This document shows positions 21,072 through 32,980 of a stretch of 64,000 nucleotides of DNA, in pieces. The stretch comes from Saprolegnia diclina VS20 (lineage: Eukaryota > Oomycota > Saprolegniomycetes > Saprolegniales > Saprolegniaceae): positions 175,835 to 239,834 of the forward strand of contig NW_008246120.1 in the NCBI RefSeq assembly GCF_000281045.1. The letters are read 5' to 3'. Under the pieces are notes generated by a model, which saw only the letters and a list, made by a program, of their open reading frames with translations, made no database searches and was not told where the DNA came from. Both the position numbers and the translations under genes were made by a program. How positions within the stretch are numbered: the stretch's first letter is position 1; each line of letters starts with the position of its first letter.

Positions 21072-22476
21072 ATGAAGGGCAAACAGAACTTAATTGAACG
21101 ACAAGTGAGGATGGGATCCGCAGCTGACGTCGGTGATGGCCGCGACCGCAAGGACGAGGGTGTATGATACATGTGTAGTACGAGACGACGATACGAGCGC
21201 TCAAGAAAAGCCTTGCGGACGCGCGGAACCAACAGCTTCGCGCCGAGACGGCGCTGGCCCGCACCCAGCGCGACCTCGCGGCGGCGCCTCGGGTCGACGC
21301 GACGACCGACACAATTCTGTGCGAGGTACACGGTTGTAGTGGCAGAGTTGACCAGTTTCTCCATCCCGTGTGGCATAGATTGCTGCGTGCACCGAGGAAC
21401 TCCGTGCAGAGGCGCAAGGGTCGACGGCCCATGCACTCAACTCAACGATCGCCCGCCTTGGCGCGTTGCAGCTCACGGTTGCTGCTGCACAACAGCGCCA
21501 ACATGCAGTACGCGCTTCGACCTTGTTTTGTCTTTGGATGCGGACTACACTGGCTTTACGTAGCACATTGTCGCGCTTGAGACCGACGTCGCGCACCTGC
21601 GAGCCTCCATTGAGCACCAGCCACGACGCAAAGACTACCAAGTAAGCGAACCGTTGATGACCGCTGCCTGTCTTCACGACTCCACACCTTTTAGATGACC
21701 CAGCTGGAAAACCAAGCGCTTAGCCAAGAGAATCTGCGCCTGCGGCGCGAGCTCACCGCGACCCAGGCCCCGGCCGCGCCACCGTCCATGCCCGTTGACA
21801 CGCAGCGCGCGATGCGGCGCGACAAGCTGTTGAAAAAGCTGCGCGTGCAAACGAGTCGGAGGGGCGATGCGATAGCAGGCGACATTGTCCTCGATGGCGA
21901 TATCATTCTGGACAACATTATGCGCCAAAAGGTGGGTTTGCTCTGCATCGACATGATCGTCGACATGAGCCAGCGAGTCGGGAATCCACGCGTCGCCGAG
22001 CTGCCTCGCTACATTGCCAAAATGGCGCACACGTGCGCAACGATCCCGCGCCTTTTGAAGTTTGCGAATTGCGTCGCGACGGCACTCGGCGCACCTGCTC
22101 GTTGCGAGCTCCCGGATCTGGACGCTCTGACCACAGACTTGGTGCACTTTCGCCGTGACTACGAAGCGCTGCAGCTGGCGATGGAGCCCCCTGGGAGCAC
22201 GATCCACGCGCATTTGGTCGACGTGATGAAGGCGCTCAACGTGACGACGCTCGCCGCCATGGTGCCGGCGATCGTGGTATTGTCCATCTTGCCTTCTCAA
22301 GGTACTATAAGATCTGGTAGGAAATGCGGTCGCTGTTAGTGACACAGCGCGAGTTTGCCGCTGCGCTGCGTCAGCTCCTTGGGCTCGCACGTGGCGCGAC
22401 GACGAAAGACATCCTCGACGTCTTGGGCCGGTACTTGACGACGATTGGCCTCCGTCGCCACGATGCGGAACCGTGA
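21072..22476 (+). CDS. Coiled-coil protein of unknown function
   Basis: Exons: 21072-21104, 21179-21325, 21379-21507, 21564-21641, 21695-22276, 22321-22476; 374 residues. The first five exons make a long heptad-rich coiled coil (for example YETTIRALKKSLADARNQQL, VALETDVAHLRASIEHQ, MTQLENQALSQENLRLRREL). A globular helical part follows (DIVLDGDIILDNIMRQKVG, LPRYIAKMAHTCATIPRLL), with a C-terminus ending LRRHDAEP. All introns are in phase 0, so exon joining is simple. The start is the least certain point: I used the ATG at 21072 because its GTGAGG donor and phase fit best. No family was recognised. A centrosomal, basal-body or cytoskeletal role would be a guess. Confidence 0.6.
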
Positions 22477-22804
22477 CATGCACTTCAACTTGGGACAAAC
22501 CCGACGTTTTACCCGTGTAAAACCGACCACCGTCATTCCCATCCTTCAACTGTGATGACTCGCCTTGAAGAGAGCCGCCTGGAACGCAGGCGTACATAGT
22601 ACATACAGGAGACTCCGTCTGAAAGAGTTGATGTGCATTGGTGCAGGTCGTAACGCCACCTACACCCTTGCATCGTTTTGGGCGCATTTCGGTTTTCCCC
22701 AGTATTACATTTCACAGGTCGTCCTGGTTGCAGCTGGCAATATCCGATTTGACGGTAAACCACCGCGTTGAAGTGGACGACCGTCGGGCAGTTGAGAACT
22801 TGCA

Positions 22805-24264
22805 ATGTCGTGTGGAAGCCAAGGCATCGTCGTCTTCACGCTCGGCCTGCTCACGGGCACGGGCACGACGCTGTACGTCGACGCGCTGCGATGCCACGTC
22901 CTTATGCGTCATGTAGCATGTCCAAGGTCATGTACAACATCGACTCGATCGGCAGCGACGGGCTGCTCAAGAAGTTTGAAAAGCCCATTTTCCAGACGTG
23001 GCTCATGTTTGCTGCCATGATCTTTGCGCTGCCGATCCAGTACCTCTACCACATGCATCTCGAGCGGCAATGGCACGCGGCCGGCGGCAAGATCACCGGC
23101 TGTACGTAACCCCTTCTTCTCTGTATTGGATGATGCTGTGTGCCTCATGCGGCGCGTCTAGTCAAGCGACCGGCGCGCGTGCCGATCAAAACGTACTTTG
23201 TACTGGCGCTGCCCGCAGCCTTTGATCTGATTGCAACGTACTTGGCCAACCTCGGGCTGCTCTACGTGACGGTCAGCGTCTTTCAGCTCATGAAATGCAC
23301 AGTCATCATCTTTGTCGCGCTCCTCAAGGTGCTCGTGCTCAAGGACCACCTCCGTGGGTACATGTGGATTGGCATCGCCATGAACACGGCAGCGGCCATC
23401 ATGGTGGGCTTTACAAGCTTCCAGGACACGGACGACCAGCTCAACAGCACCAACAACCCGGGCCTTGGCATCCTCATGATTGTGCTGAGCTGCTTTGTGC
23501 AGTCGGCGCAGTACGTCTTTGAGGAAAAGCTCATGGGCGACGGCATCGACACGGCGCCGCCGCTGATCGTTGTCGGTATGGAAGGCTTTTGGGGCCTCCT
23601 CTTCACGTCCGTCATCGTTTACCCGATCGCGTACTACCTTCCCGGCAACGACCTCGGGTCGTACGAGCGCTTTGACGACGCGCTCACGATGCTCGGCAAT
23701 AGCCAAGCGGCGCAGATTGCCGCTGGGATCTTTGTGTTTGTTATCCTCGGCTACAACGTCTTTGCGGTCTTCGTGACCTTTCTCCTCGACTCGATTTGGC
23801 ACGCGATCCTCGACAACTTTCGCCCGATCACGGTCTGGGGCACAGACCTCCTGCTTTTCTACGTCTTTACGCCCGGCACGTTTGGCGAGGCGTGGACGAT
23901 CTGGAGCTGGCTCGAGCTCGGCGGCATGCTCATGCTCCTCCTCGGCACCGCGGTCTACAACGGGTCGATCCAGCTGCCCGGGCACTATTACGACGAGCCG
24001 GTCGACGGCGCAAGTGGCGCAACGACCACGATCCGAACGCCGCTCTCGATGGCGTCCTCGGCCTTGACGCGCTCCCCGATGATCTCCAAGCAGGCGTTCA
24101 AAGCGGCCGACATTGCGCGCCGGACGCCGGATCCGATGGACCGCGAGCGTGTCCGGAAAGAGTACATGACCGAGTTCCACAAGCTGCAGTCGGGCAAGGA
24201 GAGCTCGAGCGCGTCCAAGCGCCTCGATCCCGCGGGCCACTCGTACGGCTCGATGGAGACTTAG
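22805..24264 (+). CDS. DMT-superfamily transporter, SLC35F6-like
   Basis: Exons: 22805-22872, 22917-23101, 23162-24264; 451 residues. The protein has about ten hydrophobic helices in the drug/metabolite transporter pattern. The first is IVVFTLGLLTGTGTTLMSKV. Internal repeats are marked by LYVTVSVFQLMKCTVIIF (close to the VYASSFQMLRG segment of SLC35F6 proteins), VLSCFVQSAQYVFEEKLM and VVGMEGFWGLLFTSVIVYP. The last segment EAWTIWSWLELGGMLML precedes a cytosolic tail of about 90 residues rich in Ser/Thr and charged residues. SLC35F6 relatives sit in lysosomal or other endomembranes and in mitochondria-associated complexes; the substrate is not established. The two introns carry GTACG donors. 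Confidence 0.87.
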
Positions 24265-25926
24265 TCAACAAGACCTTGCCAAATGCCAAAACGTCGACTG
24301 TAGTTGCGTGCTCGTAGTCCGCCACGTGGAAGGACCATCATTCACACATTGACACAACCCCACACGCAGGCCGTGCAGCGCTTATGCACTCTGCGGCCGT
24401 CATCGCGGTCCCACGCCAAGCCGGCTTCTTTGCTACTCGTCGCATTGGATGGCCACGGCGGCGCGGGCCTGTATGACGGCGTTGGACCATCAGCGCGCGC
24501 CTATGTACTGATCGGCAGCAGCGCATCACTCGGGCACGAGCATGACGTCGGTTCGATGCAGCGCGGATCGCATAGCCGCGCAGCAGTCGATGGAGGAGAA
24601 GCGAAGCTGTCGGAAGCCAGCTCCAAGATACATGGTCGTACCGCGATCAGGTTGATCATCGAAGCACGGAGTAGCCATGGCGGCTGCGTCCATCGCTGTC
24701 AGTGCTTCCATAGGCGCCACAGCACTTGCACGTAGGAAATGCAAGAGGCCATTTCGAAGCGACTTGGCCAGCTGCCAAGGTGATCGCTGCATTACGGCGT
24801 GGTGTATAAAACACGTTCTGGCTTTCTTTAAACAGGCCGCGCGTTCTTTTAATCGGGCAAGATGCCTTGAAGGATGTGCTCGTGTGTTTTTTAAACTCGG
24901 CGGGGGTTTTAAAAGCCGTTGCGCCTCGATTTCATTGGCCAACACAGCGTAAAACGAGTGGCGCTATCCATGTTACGAGCGCGTGTCACGGCCGCTTCCT
25001 GCACCAGCATCGTTGGGGTCTGCGGGCCCCTCGACAGTGCGACCGACCGCCTGTACCGGTAGGCACAACGGTCCTACTTTGCGCGTCGCTTTCGGCTTTG
25101 TCCGAAATGCAAGCTGGTGTTGGTGCGTCGGCGCCGAATTCGAGACGTTGTTGAATTTGAGATCTGACGCCACTGGCTGAAACAGTGTATTTTATCGTGT
25201 GGTATTTTTTTACGCGATCCTGGCGGCGCTTGCGCTATTTTTTCTATCGCGCTTGCTTTGCACTTGGTATTTGTATGGTGTGTGACGCGGGGCCAAAAAA
25301 ACAGAATTCGAAGCCGCCAATATAATGCGCGCCTTCGATCTTTCGAATCTTGGCGTGGATTTTAATTGGTGCACGGATACTACGCGCGCATTTGCGCATC
25401 GGTCGACCTCGCATATATTGCCGGTAGCATACAAAGACCAAGTCTCGACGGTCGCCACGCGCGCAAATTCGTGACGCAAAGCTGACGCAAATCAAAATTG
25501 CGTCGGCGCGACATATTTTGTATTAATATCGGAAGATTGCCAAGATATTAAAATAGCGCGTTCGAAAAACGCCATTTGCGTTTTGACTGGCCAGTAGCGT
25601 ATACAAAACCAAAGATAATTTAATTCGCATCCGCCGAGCATAGGTTCGAGAAGGTGTTGGGCGGCATATATTTTGTTATTTGCCAGCGCGCTGCCAAAGT
25701 CAGACGACCTCGGCGGGACGCGCGATACGACAAGCCCGACCAGCAGCAGCTCCGCGATACCTCCGACCTCGCCTCTGCTGTCACCGCCGCCGCCTACTGC
25801 CGCCGCCGTCTCTGGATCCTACTTTGCTACCTATAACGGCCACCGACCCGACTGTTTTCCATTTTTCAAGGTACATTGCCCACGTCGCAGCTCGTCGCAG
25901 GCGCTCATTGCGCTCTTGTGGACTAG
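24265..25926. other. Long intergenic gap, no gene supported
   Basis: About 1.66 kb. Frames at 24304-24945 are short on both strands and lack motifs. From 25180 to 25680 the sequence is AT-richer and contains the 14-mer CTTGGTATTTGTAT near 25262. The last 250 bases (Ser/Pro-codon-like repeats and a CAGCAGCAG run) probably form the 5' UTR of the CCT gene. Confidence 0.5.
25871..25926 (+). other. 5'-UTR intron of the CCT-motif gene
   Basis: A GTACAT donor after TTTTTCAAG and a GGACTAG acceptor abut the start codon of the next gene. No ATG in frame with it is found in the preceding exon, so the intron most likely lies in the 5' leader. Confidence 0.55.
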
Positions 25927-27156
25927 ATGATGCTCGGATGCTACGCAGAAGACCCGCTGGCCAAACAGAGCCGTCAGCAAGCACACGCCCACGCCGCCTC
26001 GAGCGGCCACGACGTTGGCGCCGACTCGTTTGTCGATGTAGAAAAGGACGGCGAACTCGGCTGGTTTAGCGACGGCAGCCTCCTGCGCATGGACGAGTTT
26101 GGCCACGACATTGAGTGGGTCAACGACGAGCTCGACCAAAGCCTGCACCTGCAATTCGCCCACGGCGACAGCGAAGACCTCTTTGCCCGCGAATTTGCAC
26201 CCTTTGCAGTACCCTCGACGGCGACGCCGCTCGATGTGGCGTCCAACAACCAGCCCACCGCCTCTGGTACGCCACTCTTATCGCATCTCGAATGGGACGA
26301 AGAAGAGGATCTGACCATGCACTTCAACCCGATAGATGGCATGCACTTGGCAAGTGGTGACTTTCGGGCATGCGAGAAGCTCCTCATGAGCTTTGACACG
26401 ATGAGCTACACGTCGCCGTCGCCGATCTCGTCGCCGCGCCGCGGTGATGCATCACTGGACGACGCGATGCTCGATGACGACATGGACGACGAGATGGACA
26501 TTGACGACGACATGTCGCTCGACGACGATAGTGACGCGCTCTCGTCGATGACCGACATGGAAACCGAGAGCCTCAAGGCCGCGCTCGCCAAGCTCTCGCC
26601 GCCCGTCGTCACCAAGGTCGAGCACAAGACCATTGTCGCGCCCGTGAAGAAGATTTTCGAGCCCATTTGCCATCAGCGCACGATTGGCGCGTACACGCCG
26701 GCCGCGCGCAAGCTGCGACTGGAGAAGTTCCACGAGAAGCGGAAGAAGCGCATTTGGAAGAAAAGCATCAAGTACGACTGCCGGAAGAAGCTCGCAGACG
26801 ATCGCCCGCGCATCAAGGGCCGCTTTGTGCGCGTGCTCGAGAACCTCAACCTCGTCAAGTCGGAAGAGGCGGCGACTGTGGTCCCCGACGCCGCCACGGT
26901 TACCGCGACCGTGGACGCGATTCCGAAGGAGGTATCCGCGCCGAGCGAGGCCCCCGTGACGGACGCCGCGCCGGTCGGGACGCCCGCAGGCACGCCGAGC
27001 CCGACCGCCGTCTCGTCGCTGCTCGGCGCGAGCCTGAGCCCGACCGTCAACGCCATCTCGACCAACTTTGGCTTTGGCTTTGGGTCGCCTGTCGTCATGG
27101 TCAAGCTCGAGCAGCCGCCGCCGTTCCCGCTCGTCGGCCGCGCAATCTTGGGCTAG
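25927..27156 (+). CDS. CCT-motif (CONSTANS/TOC1-type) nuclear protein
   Basis: A single coding exon gives 409 residues. A CCT motif lies at about residues 259-302 (AARKLRLEKFHEKRKKRIW, KKSIKYDCRKKLADDRPRIK, GRFVR), with the spacing of plant CONSTANS-like and TOC1 proteins. There is no B-box or receiver domain. The N-terminal half is strongly acidic, with a repeat-like Asp/Met run (DDAMLDDDMDDEMDIDDDM), and could be an activation domain. The C-terminus is Ala/Pro/Val-rich. In plants CCT motifs bind DNA through NF-YB/NF-YC, replacing NF-YA at CCAAT-like sites. Since this window is rich in CCAAT boxes, a similar partnership is conceivable here, but that is inference. The start codon directly follows a probable UTR intron. 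Confidence 0.88.
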   Translation: MMLGCYAEDPLAKQSRQQAHAHAASSGHDVGADSFVDVEKDGELGWFSDGSLLRMDEFGHDIEWVNDELDQSLHLQFAHGDSEDLFAREFAPFAVPSTATPLDVASNNQPTASGTPLLSHLEWDEEEDLTMHFNPIDGMHLASGDFRACEKLLMSFDTMSYTSPSPISSPRRGDASLDDAMLDDDMDDEMDIDDDMSLDDDSDALSSMTDMETESLKAALAKLSPPVVTKVEHKTIVAPVKKIFEPICHQRTIGAYTPAARKLRLEKFHEKRKKRIWKKSIKYDCRKKLADDRPRIKGRFVRVLENLNLVKSEEAATVVPDAATVTATVDAIPKEVSAPSEAPVTDAAPVGTPAGTPSPTAVSSLLGASLSPTVNAISTNFGFGFGSPVVMVKLEQPPPFPLVGRAILG

Positions 27157-27522
27157 CGACATGCTTGTCTGTAGTAGTAGTAGTTCCCCATCCACCAAAA
27201 ACCACCATCTCTGCCGCTCGAAAGCGCGACGCAGAAACATCATAGCGCTAGAACCCGAGTCGCCCGTAGTCCCCTCGAAAATAACACTCTTTCGACTCAA
27301 CTCTCTTCAGCCGACGCTAAGCAGAGCCACTGCCGCTTGCCGTGGAAGAGCACTCGGGGGCTCCTAGGCCAGCTCGTCTCTGGACCGAGACCTCGCTCGT
27401 TGGGGCGCAAGACATGGTCAAATAGCGCGTCAACTTGATACTTGTGGAACTTGATACTTTATTTTGTCTGGCCACCAACCACGACGATACATCATCATCG
27501 TATTATCAACATGGCATCCCAG
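27157..27522. other. Intergenic gap between convergent genes
   Basis: These 366 bases hold the 3' ends of two convergent genes. No gene or structured RNA was recognised. Confidence 0.5.
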
Positions 27523-29408
27523 CTACGTGTGCTGGCCAAAGGGAGGGCGGTACGACTCCATGGCCTTCTCTTCGTCCGAGACGATGATGGCTTCGATCTG
27601 CCGGAGCACTGGCGAGAGCTCCTGCACCTTGCGCGTGAGCACGTCAATGTACTCGCCTGCTTGTTGCCGAAACGCGAAGTCCTGCGGGTACGTCGACGAC
27701 ACCGTGTTGCGCATCTTGAGCACGTCGTTGATAAAGAGGCTAATGCGCGGGTACCGCCGCATGTGGCAAAACTGCATCAGCCGCGTAATGTCCATACCCT
27801 AACCCGACCATGAGACTGGGCGTCGCTGCGAGACAACGACGTACGTTGGCATAGCCCGGCTCGTCGCGAAGGACACATGTAAACGCTTCGCCAAACTTGT
27901 AGTCCTCGGTCGTGTCCTTGATGGCCTTGAGAAAATGGTAATTGAGCCGCCCGATCGCCGACCGGTCGGTCGCAAGCGCTGCGATCGGGACGGGCTTGAT
28001 GACCTACATACCCTTCCATGAGCAAGAGACTAGTGCATTTACGAGGCCTACGTGGGTCTCGCTGCTCATGGTGCGAGGCGCTTCGCTCTTGATGTACGTG
28101 GGTGTCGACGATGGCGCGAGCGACGCATACGCCCGCGGCGGCTCCTGGTACCCGTACCCTTGGCGCGACGACGACGGCGGCGGCGTCAGAAACGATGTGC
28201 GCTGGGCGACCGGTGGCAGCGACGGCGGCGCCATGAACGACGACGACGGGCCGCCGCTGTTGCGCCGGTACATGGCGTCGTCCTCGGGCACGTCGCCCTC
28301 CGAGAGCTGGTAGGCTGACGCGTTGGCCGCCGCACGCCACGCATTTCCGTCGACATTGGGCCGCAGCGGCAGCACCGAGAGGCTCGGGATCTTCTGGAGT
28401 TGCGGGCGATCCCCCGGCGGCGTCTGGTGCGCGTAGGGCGATGGCGACCGGTGGTGCGGGCTGTACTGTGGCTGGTCAAGGCGCGCAAACTTGGCCCGGG
28501 CGTCGTCGACCATTTCGTCTTGGCGGGGGCGGTACTGCTGCGGGCGCGGCTGTGTCGGCAGCGGCTGCAGCATGCCATGGTGCGGCGACGGCGACTGGCG
28601 GTCGTGGATATGGGGCGGTGTGGGCACGCGCGGCGGCGGCTCTTGCTGCTGTAGTTGCTGTAGGTGCTGCTGTTGCTGATGTTGCTGATGTTGTTGCGGC
28701 TGCAGTTGCTGTTGTTGTTGTTGTTGCGGCTGCTTTTGCTGTTCCATGCTTGCCGTCTGCTTGGAGCTAAGCTGCGGCGTGACGGGGAGGAGCCACTTCA
28801 TGAGGGTGTCCCGCGGCAGGTCCTCGGCGTCGCCGTCCGAGTAGGCAACGTGATACTGGTCACCGTACTCTTCCGAGTGCCAATGGCGGACGACCGAGCC
28901 CTGGTACCAGCCAAACCCTTCGAAAAATTTGCGCACTATCCGGCGGATCAGGATCCTCGTCATATAGCAGCAGCACCGTCGTACCTTTGCGGCCAAGGAG
29001 GTTCGACGACGGCTGCGAGACTTTGGCGTCGCTGCGCATCGACATGTGGTGGGCCTCTGTCGTTGGACGTTCGTCGGGCGTTGCTAGCCGCGCGTCGTCG
29101 CCAGAGTTCGTCGTCATGTCGGTCCGGCCATCCATCGGCGGCGGCGACGGCGTCAAGCCACGCATCATACCAACGCTCGCGTTCACTTCGATGCTCTCGA
29201 CGGTCGTGCCGTCGACCGTCGCTTGGTCGGGCGGTCCGCTGAACGGCTTGGTCAAGTCATTAGCCTCATGGAGCCCGCGGATCTTGGCAGGCACGTAGCC
29301 GTCCACATGCGGGTTCTCATGCGACGACGCGTCCGACCGGCGGAAGCCATCGTGCTCGAAGGGCGCGTCCTTGACCGCAAAGACCGCGGATCGTCCGTCG
29401 GCCTCCAT
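27523..29408 (-). CDS. Gln-rich protein with a Tudor-like module
   Basis: Exons (minus): 28985-29408, 28052-28935, 27845-28003, 27523-27798; 580 residues. The first 140 residues are disordered. Across the first intron lies a compact segment (RKFFEGFGWYQGSVV...YHVAYSDGDAEDL), residues about 142-190, resembling Tudor/Agenet-like domains that read histone methylation. A Gln/His run of about 45 residues and a Pro/Gln/Arg-rich region follow. The C-terminal 145 residues are helical and well ordered (IGRLNYHFLKAIKDTTEDYKF, DITRLMQFCHMRRYPRISLF, EYIDVLTRKVQELSPVLRQI) but match no family I know. A chromatin-associated role is plausible. A poly-CAG/CTG-like tract near 28640-28740 underlies the Gln run. 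Confidence 0.65.
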
Positions 29409-29754
29409 CGTGCTTGCTTTCTTTCCAGTGTTACTTTCGGATGCACGTTGACATTATTTAAATTTCTATCCGGATACGTATCCGGATACGGTGGAGCCTT
29501 CCATGGTTTGGGTTGCGATCTTCGACCACCGACCACCGAACGACCGGCATCGACCGCATTTAGCCGGCCGGTCGACCGAGGGCCGCGCCGCGCCTGCGTG
29601 CAACAGCGTCCACCTCGCTACCACCGCGATATGGCGCTGCGTACATGGCGCCCGCGGCCATGAGGATGTTGCGTCAACATGCTCGCCCAAGGGGCTACTT
29701 GGGACTGCACTCATTCTGGTATTAATGCCAAAAGAACGCCGTCGTCTTGGATTC

Positions 29755-31997
29755 TTAGTCGAGATCGCGCTGGAAGATGCCAAAGATGGTATCACGCATG
29801 TCGTCGATCGCGCGCTGGGCCGCGGGCACCAGGTCGCCGTAGATAAGAAAGCCATGGGTGAGGTCGGGCAGCACCTTGAGCGCGCCGGGCACATGGAGGT
29901 TGGAGAGGCGCGTGTGAAAGTCGACGCTGTCGTCGAGGAGCGGGTCGAGGTCGCCGACCATGAGCGTCGTGTGCGGGAACTGCGAGAGGATCGTGTCGTT
30001 GGCGAGGCCGGGCGACACCATTGGGTCGTGGATGTTGTCCTTGTACTCGGCGTCGTCGCCATGCGACGGGTTGTACGACTTGAGCGCGAGCTCGAGGATC
30101 GCCCGCGGCAGCACCGGGTCGCTCTGGTGCAAAAAGCGCGACGGCGACGGCGACATGTTCATGTTGAGCGCCGGGTACACGAGGAGGATGCCGTTGGGGA
30201 GGCGGACGTTCTCAAGCGTGCACTTGACCGTGAGCGCGGCCGCGAGGTTGCCGCCTACGCTACCATGAATGCCACCACATATTGCGCAAGGAGGTACCGG
30301 CGCTCTCGCCAAAGAACGCAATGCTGGACGGAACGAACCCCAGACCGCCATCGAGGACCCACTTGTACACGGTGAAGCACTGGTTGAGCGAGTGCGGGTA
30401 CTGCATCTCGGGCGCCAAGCCGTAATCTGCCTCAGATTTTACACAGTTTGTCCAACCTGGAACGACGTACCAATGTAGACAATGACAGCACCGAGCGCGA
30501 CGGCCCACTCGCTCAAGTTGAAGAGGTCTTTGGCAAGGAACCGCCCGAAAAAACCACCGCCGTGGATGTAGAGGAGCACAGGGCGCGCGTACGGCAGCCC
30601 AATGGCCGCGAGGTTCGCCGGCAGCGTTGACGGCCACGTGCCGTTCTTGACGTGCTCCATCGAGCGGGCGCTAAAGACGCGGATGCCAATGTCACTCGCG
30701 TCGCGCTGGTAGCGCCCGGCCGCGACGCCGTGCGCGTTGACAAAGATCTGGTGCCGCACCGCGAGCTTGGGTGACTGGAGCAGCGCCATGCGAATCGCTA
30801 GAAACGATTCGCCAAAGAGCCGCCAGCCCATGCGGATCGTGTCGACGTCCGGGTTGTCCATGAGGAGGCGCGTGACGTACCGACAGGCCTTCTTGAAGCG
30901 CACGCCGTAGTACGGCACGAGCGCGGCCGAGAGGTACGGGCCGAGGTACGGGAAGAGGTGGTCGCCGACGAGCCAGCGCGCGGTCGCCGCGGACGCAAGG
31001 AGCACGGACGTGCCGGCCTTGAAGGCCGTGAGCCCGACGTGCTCGTGCGACCGGTCGTAGATCTCGGACGGCAGCGGGACACGCTCGATGAGGAGGACGC
31101 TGGCCGACTTGAGGTGGTCGTTGATGTCGGCTTCCATGGGCGCGTCGATGAGAAGGCGCTGCGACTTGGACCGGTTCAAGCGCGTGCGGTCGAGTACGTG
31201 CTGGCAGAGGAGGAAGAGACGTAGCGTCATGAGTACGCGCGAGTGGTGCACCTTGAGCTGGCGCAATTTGGAGAAGCGGTAGAGAAGGCGCCACGCATAG
31301 TCGTAGCAGATGAGGCCAAGAACGCCGGCTTCGACGTGGCGCAATGACGGAAGGAACGTGAGCAAGATCGACCGGAACGACTCGCGGTGCACGAAGCGCT
31401 TCCGGGCCATGTAGAAGAAGATGGCCGTGACGACGAACGGGGTTGCGGACCACCGGTTTTCCCAGAACGGATCGTAGTTGTGCGAGAGCCGCTGGAGAAC
31501 GTCCTTTGTATCCTCCATCGACACGGTCACATGCCGCAGCAACGAGGCGACGCCGCCGGCCAAGATCGCATGACGCTTGTCCATGGGGATGAGCGGAATG
31601 ATGTCTTTGAGTGCCTGCTTGTCGCGGTAGTCGAGGCGCGGGTTGCAAATGACCTCTTCCTTGATGAAGCTGTACAGGACACGCTCAAAGGATGCTACCG
31701 TGAGCGAGAGGTGCTGGAGCTCGCGGCCAACACGACCATAGGCATTTTCACGAATGATGCGTCGCAAAACCTAGTGGTGTATGAGGCTACGGCGATGCGT
31801 GGTCATAGCAGTACCTGGATCGTCGAGAGGACGGCGGTCGACGTTGCAATCAAGAGCGCAACGTCGTCCTTGTGGTCTTTCGCCGAGGCTGGCGAGCCCG
31901 GCGTCGGCGCCTCGAGGCTGCGCTCGTGGCTCGGGCCAATCTGCCCGAGCAGGAGCACCGTGCTGAGCGACTTGGCCATCGCCGCCGGTTCCGTCAT
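29755..31997 (-). CDS. Hormone-sensitive-lipase-like alpha/beta hydrolase
   Basis: Exons (minus): 31815-31997, 30471-31770, 30298-30426, 29755-30254; 703 residues. The C-terminal 290 residues are an HSL-family alpha/beta hydrolase: the oxyanion box LLYIHGGGFFGRF, IDYGLAPEMQYPHSL, the Ser elbow GESAGGNLAAAL (created by splicing), the acid VGDLDPLLDD and the His LTHGFL. The roughly 400-residue N-terminal part is helical, with several hydrophobic stretches (PFVVTAIFFYMARKRF, GLICYDYAWRLLYR), and is longer than in bacterial esterases, as in eukaryotic HSL. The likely role is hydrolysis of acylglycerols or sterol esters at lipid droplets or the ER. The last intron could use either of two TAG acceptors six bases apart; only the second restores GESAGG. 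Confidence 0.88.
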
Positions 31998-32980
31998 CGC
32001 ACTGGTCGCCTTCGAGAACGCTGCCGAGTGGACAGCAAAAATAAAATCTAAAAAAAAAGCGTATCCTGTTTCGTCAGCGCAAAACCTCTATATTCGCATA
32101 TAATATCCATACATAGAGGTTTGCGAGAGCTTGTCTTTGACACCCAACAAGAAAGTGGTCGTGCCGGCAGCAGCTCCCGTGAATGCATCAATGGCGTTGA
32201 CGACCAGCGCTGGGTGGCTGCATACGAATACCAGTGCGATTGGTGCTTGCTGCGGCGTCCGAGCTCCGAGCTCCGAGCTCGGCGTCGTGCGAAAGCGAGC
32301 GATGCGCCGTAGCCAGCTTGAAGTTGGATGGTGCCACAGTGGTCATGCGTCCGCTGCGGCGCACGCACGGTTGATTACTTGACAGAGTGAGATCAGCGAC
32401 AGGCTCCAGAAGAGTGCAACGGATGGCGGCCAGTCGTCGGCCTCATTGGGTCAGCCACGCTGAAGCATGCCACTGCCGTTCGATGAAGCGCTCTGACGTT
32501 CCTAATGGTGGAAGAAACGCGGCTTCAGCGCGGCAGCGACCCTTGTCCTTGGTCGGTAAACGTTATGGCTTGCCTATTTGGAGAACCGGGAGGACCTCAA
32601 CCGCGACCTTGGAGAGATGCTTGACAGGGCACACTATGCGAGGTTGTAGCCTGCGCGGTCACAGTGGTCAGTGAGCTATGGCGATAGCTCGTGCTGTTGT
32701 TGGCAAGCGAGACTCGTCCTATGATCCAACGGCAAGGATCTTGGATGGGCGGTTGATGATGCCGATACGGGCACGTGGGGCTGCCACGTCGAAGCATCGC
32801 GATCTGGATCGGCACGTGATTGGCCAACAAAGAAAACGCTTGCCGACGTTGGTGGCCAACGAGCCAAAAGCAGCGGAGTCTCCATGCCAAGCCATGATCG
32901 TGCCCACGTCGATGCCGACGAATGACGTCGCACCAGTTTCCTGTGCAAGCAGCTGCTTCATCGAACGCTATCATCTCACA
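31998..32980. other. Gap with no confident gene
   Basis: About 980 bases. Several open frames exist on both strands (for example 32719-32961 minus) but none has an identifiable domain or clear splice structure. One hydrophobic minus-strand frame ends at 32088 (IALVFVCSHPALVVNAI...). A GAGCTCC/CGAGCTC 7-base repeat lies at 32262-32282. Confidence 0.4.

Noticed and set aside
23158-24240. Long minus-strand open frame (360 codons) opposite the SLC35F6-like transporter
   Set aside because: It is Arg/His/Val-rich mirror coding produced by the GC-rich third positions of the real gene, and shows no domain.
25673-25930. Ser/Pro-rich frame as an N-terminal exon of the CCT gene
   Set aside because: It has no ATG in frame (it begins at TTG). 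It is more likely the 5' UTR.
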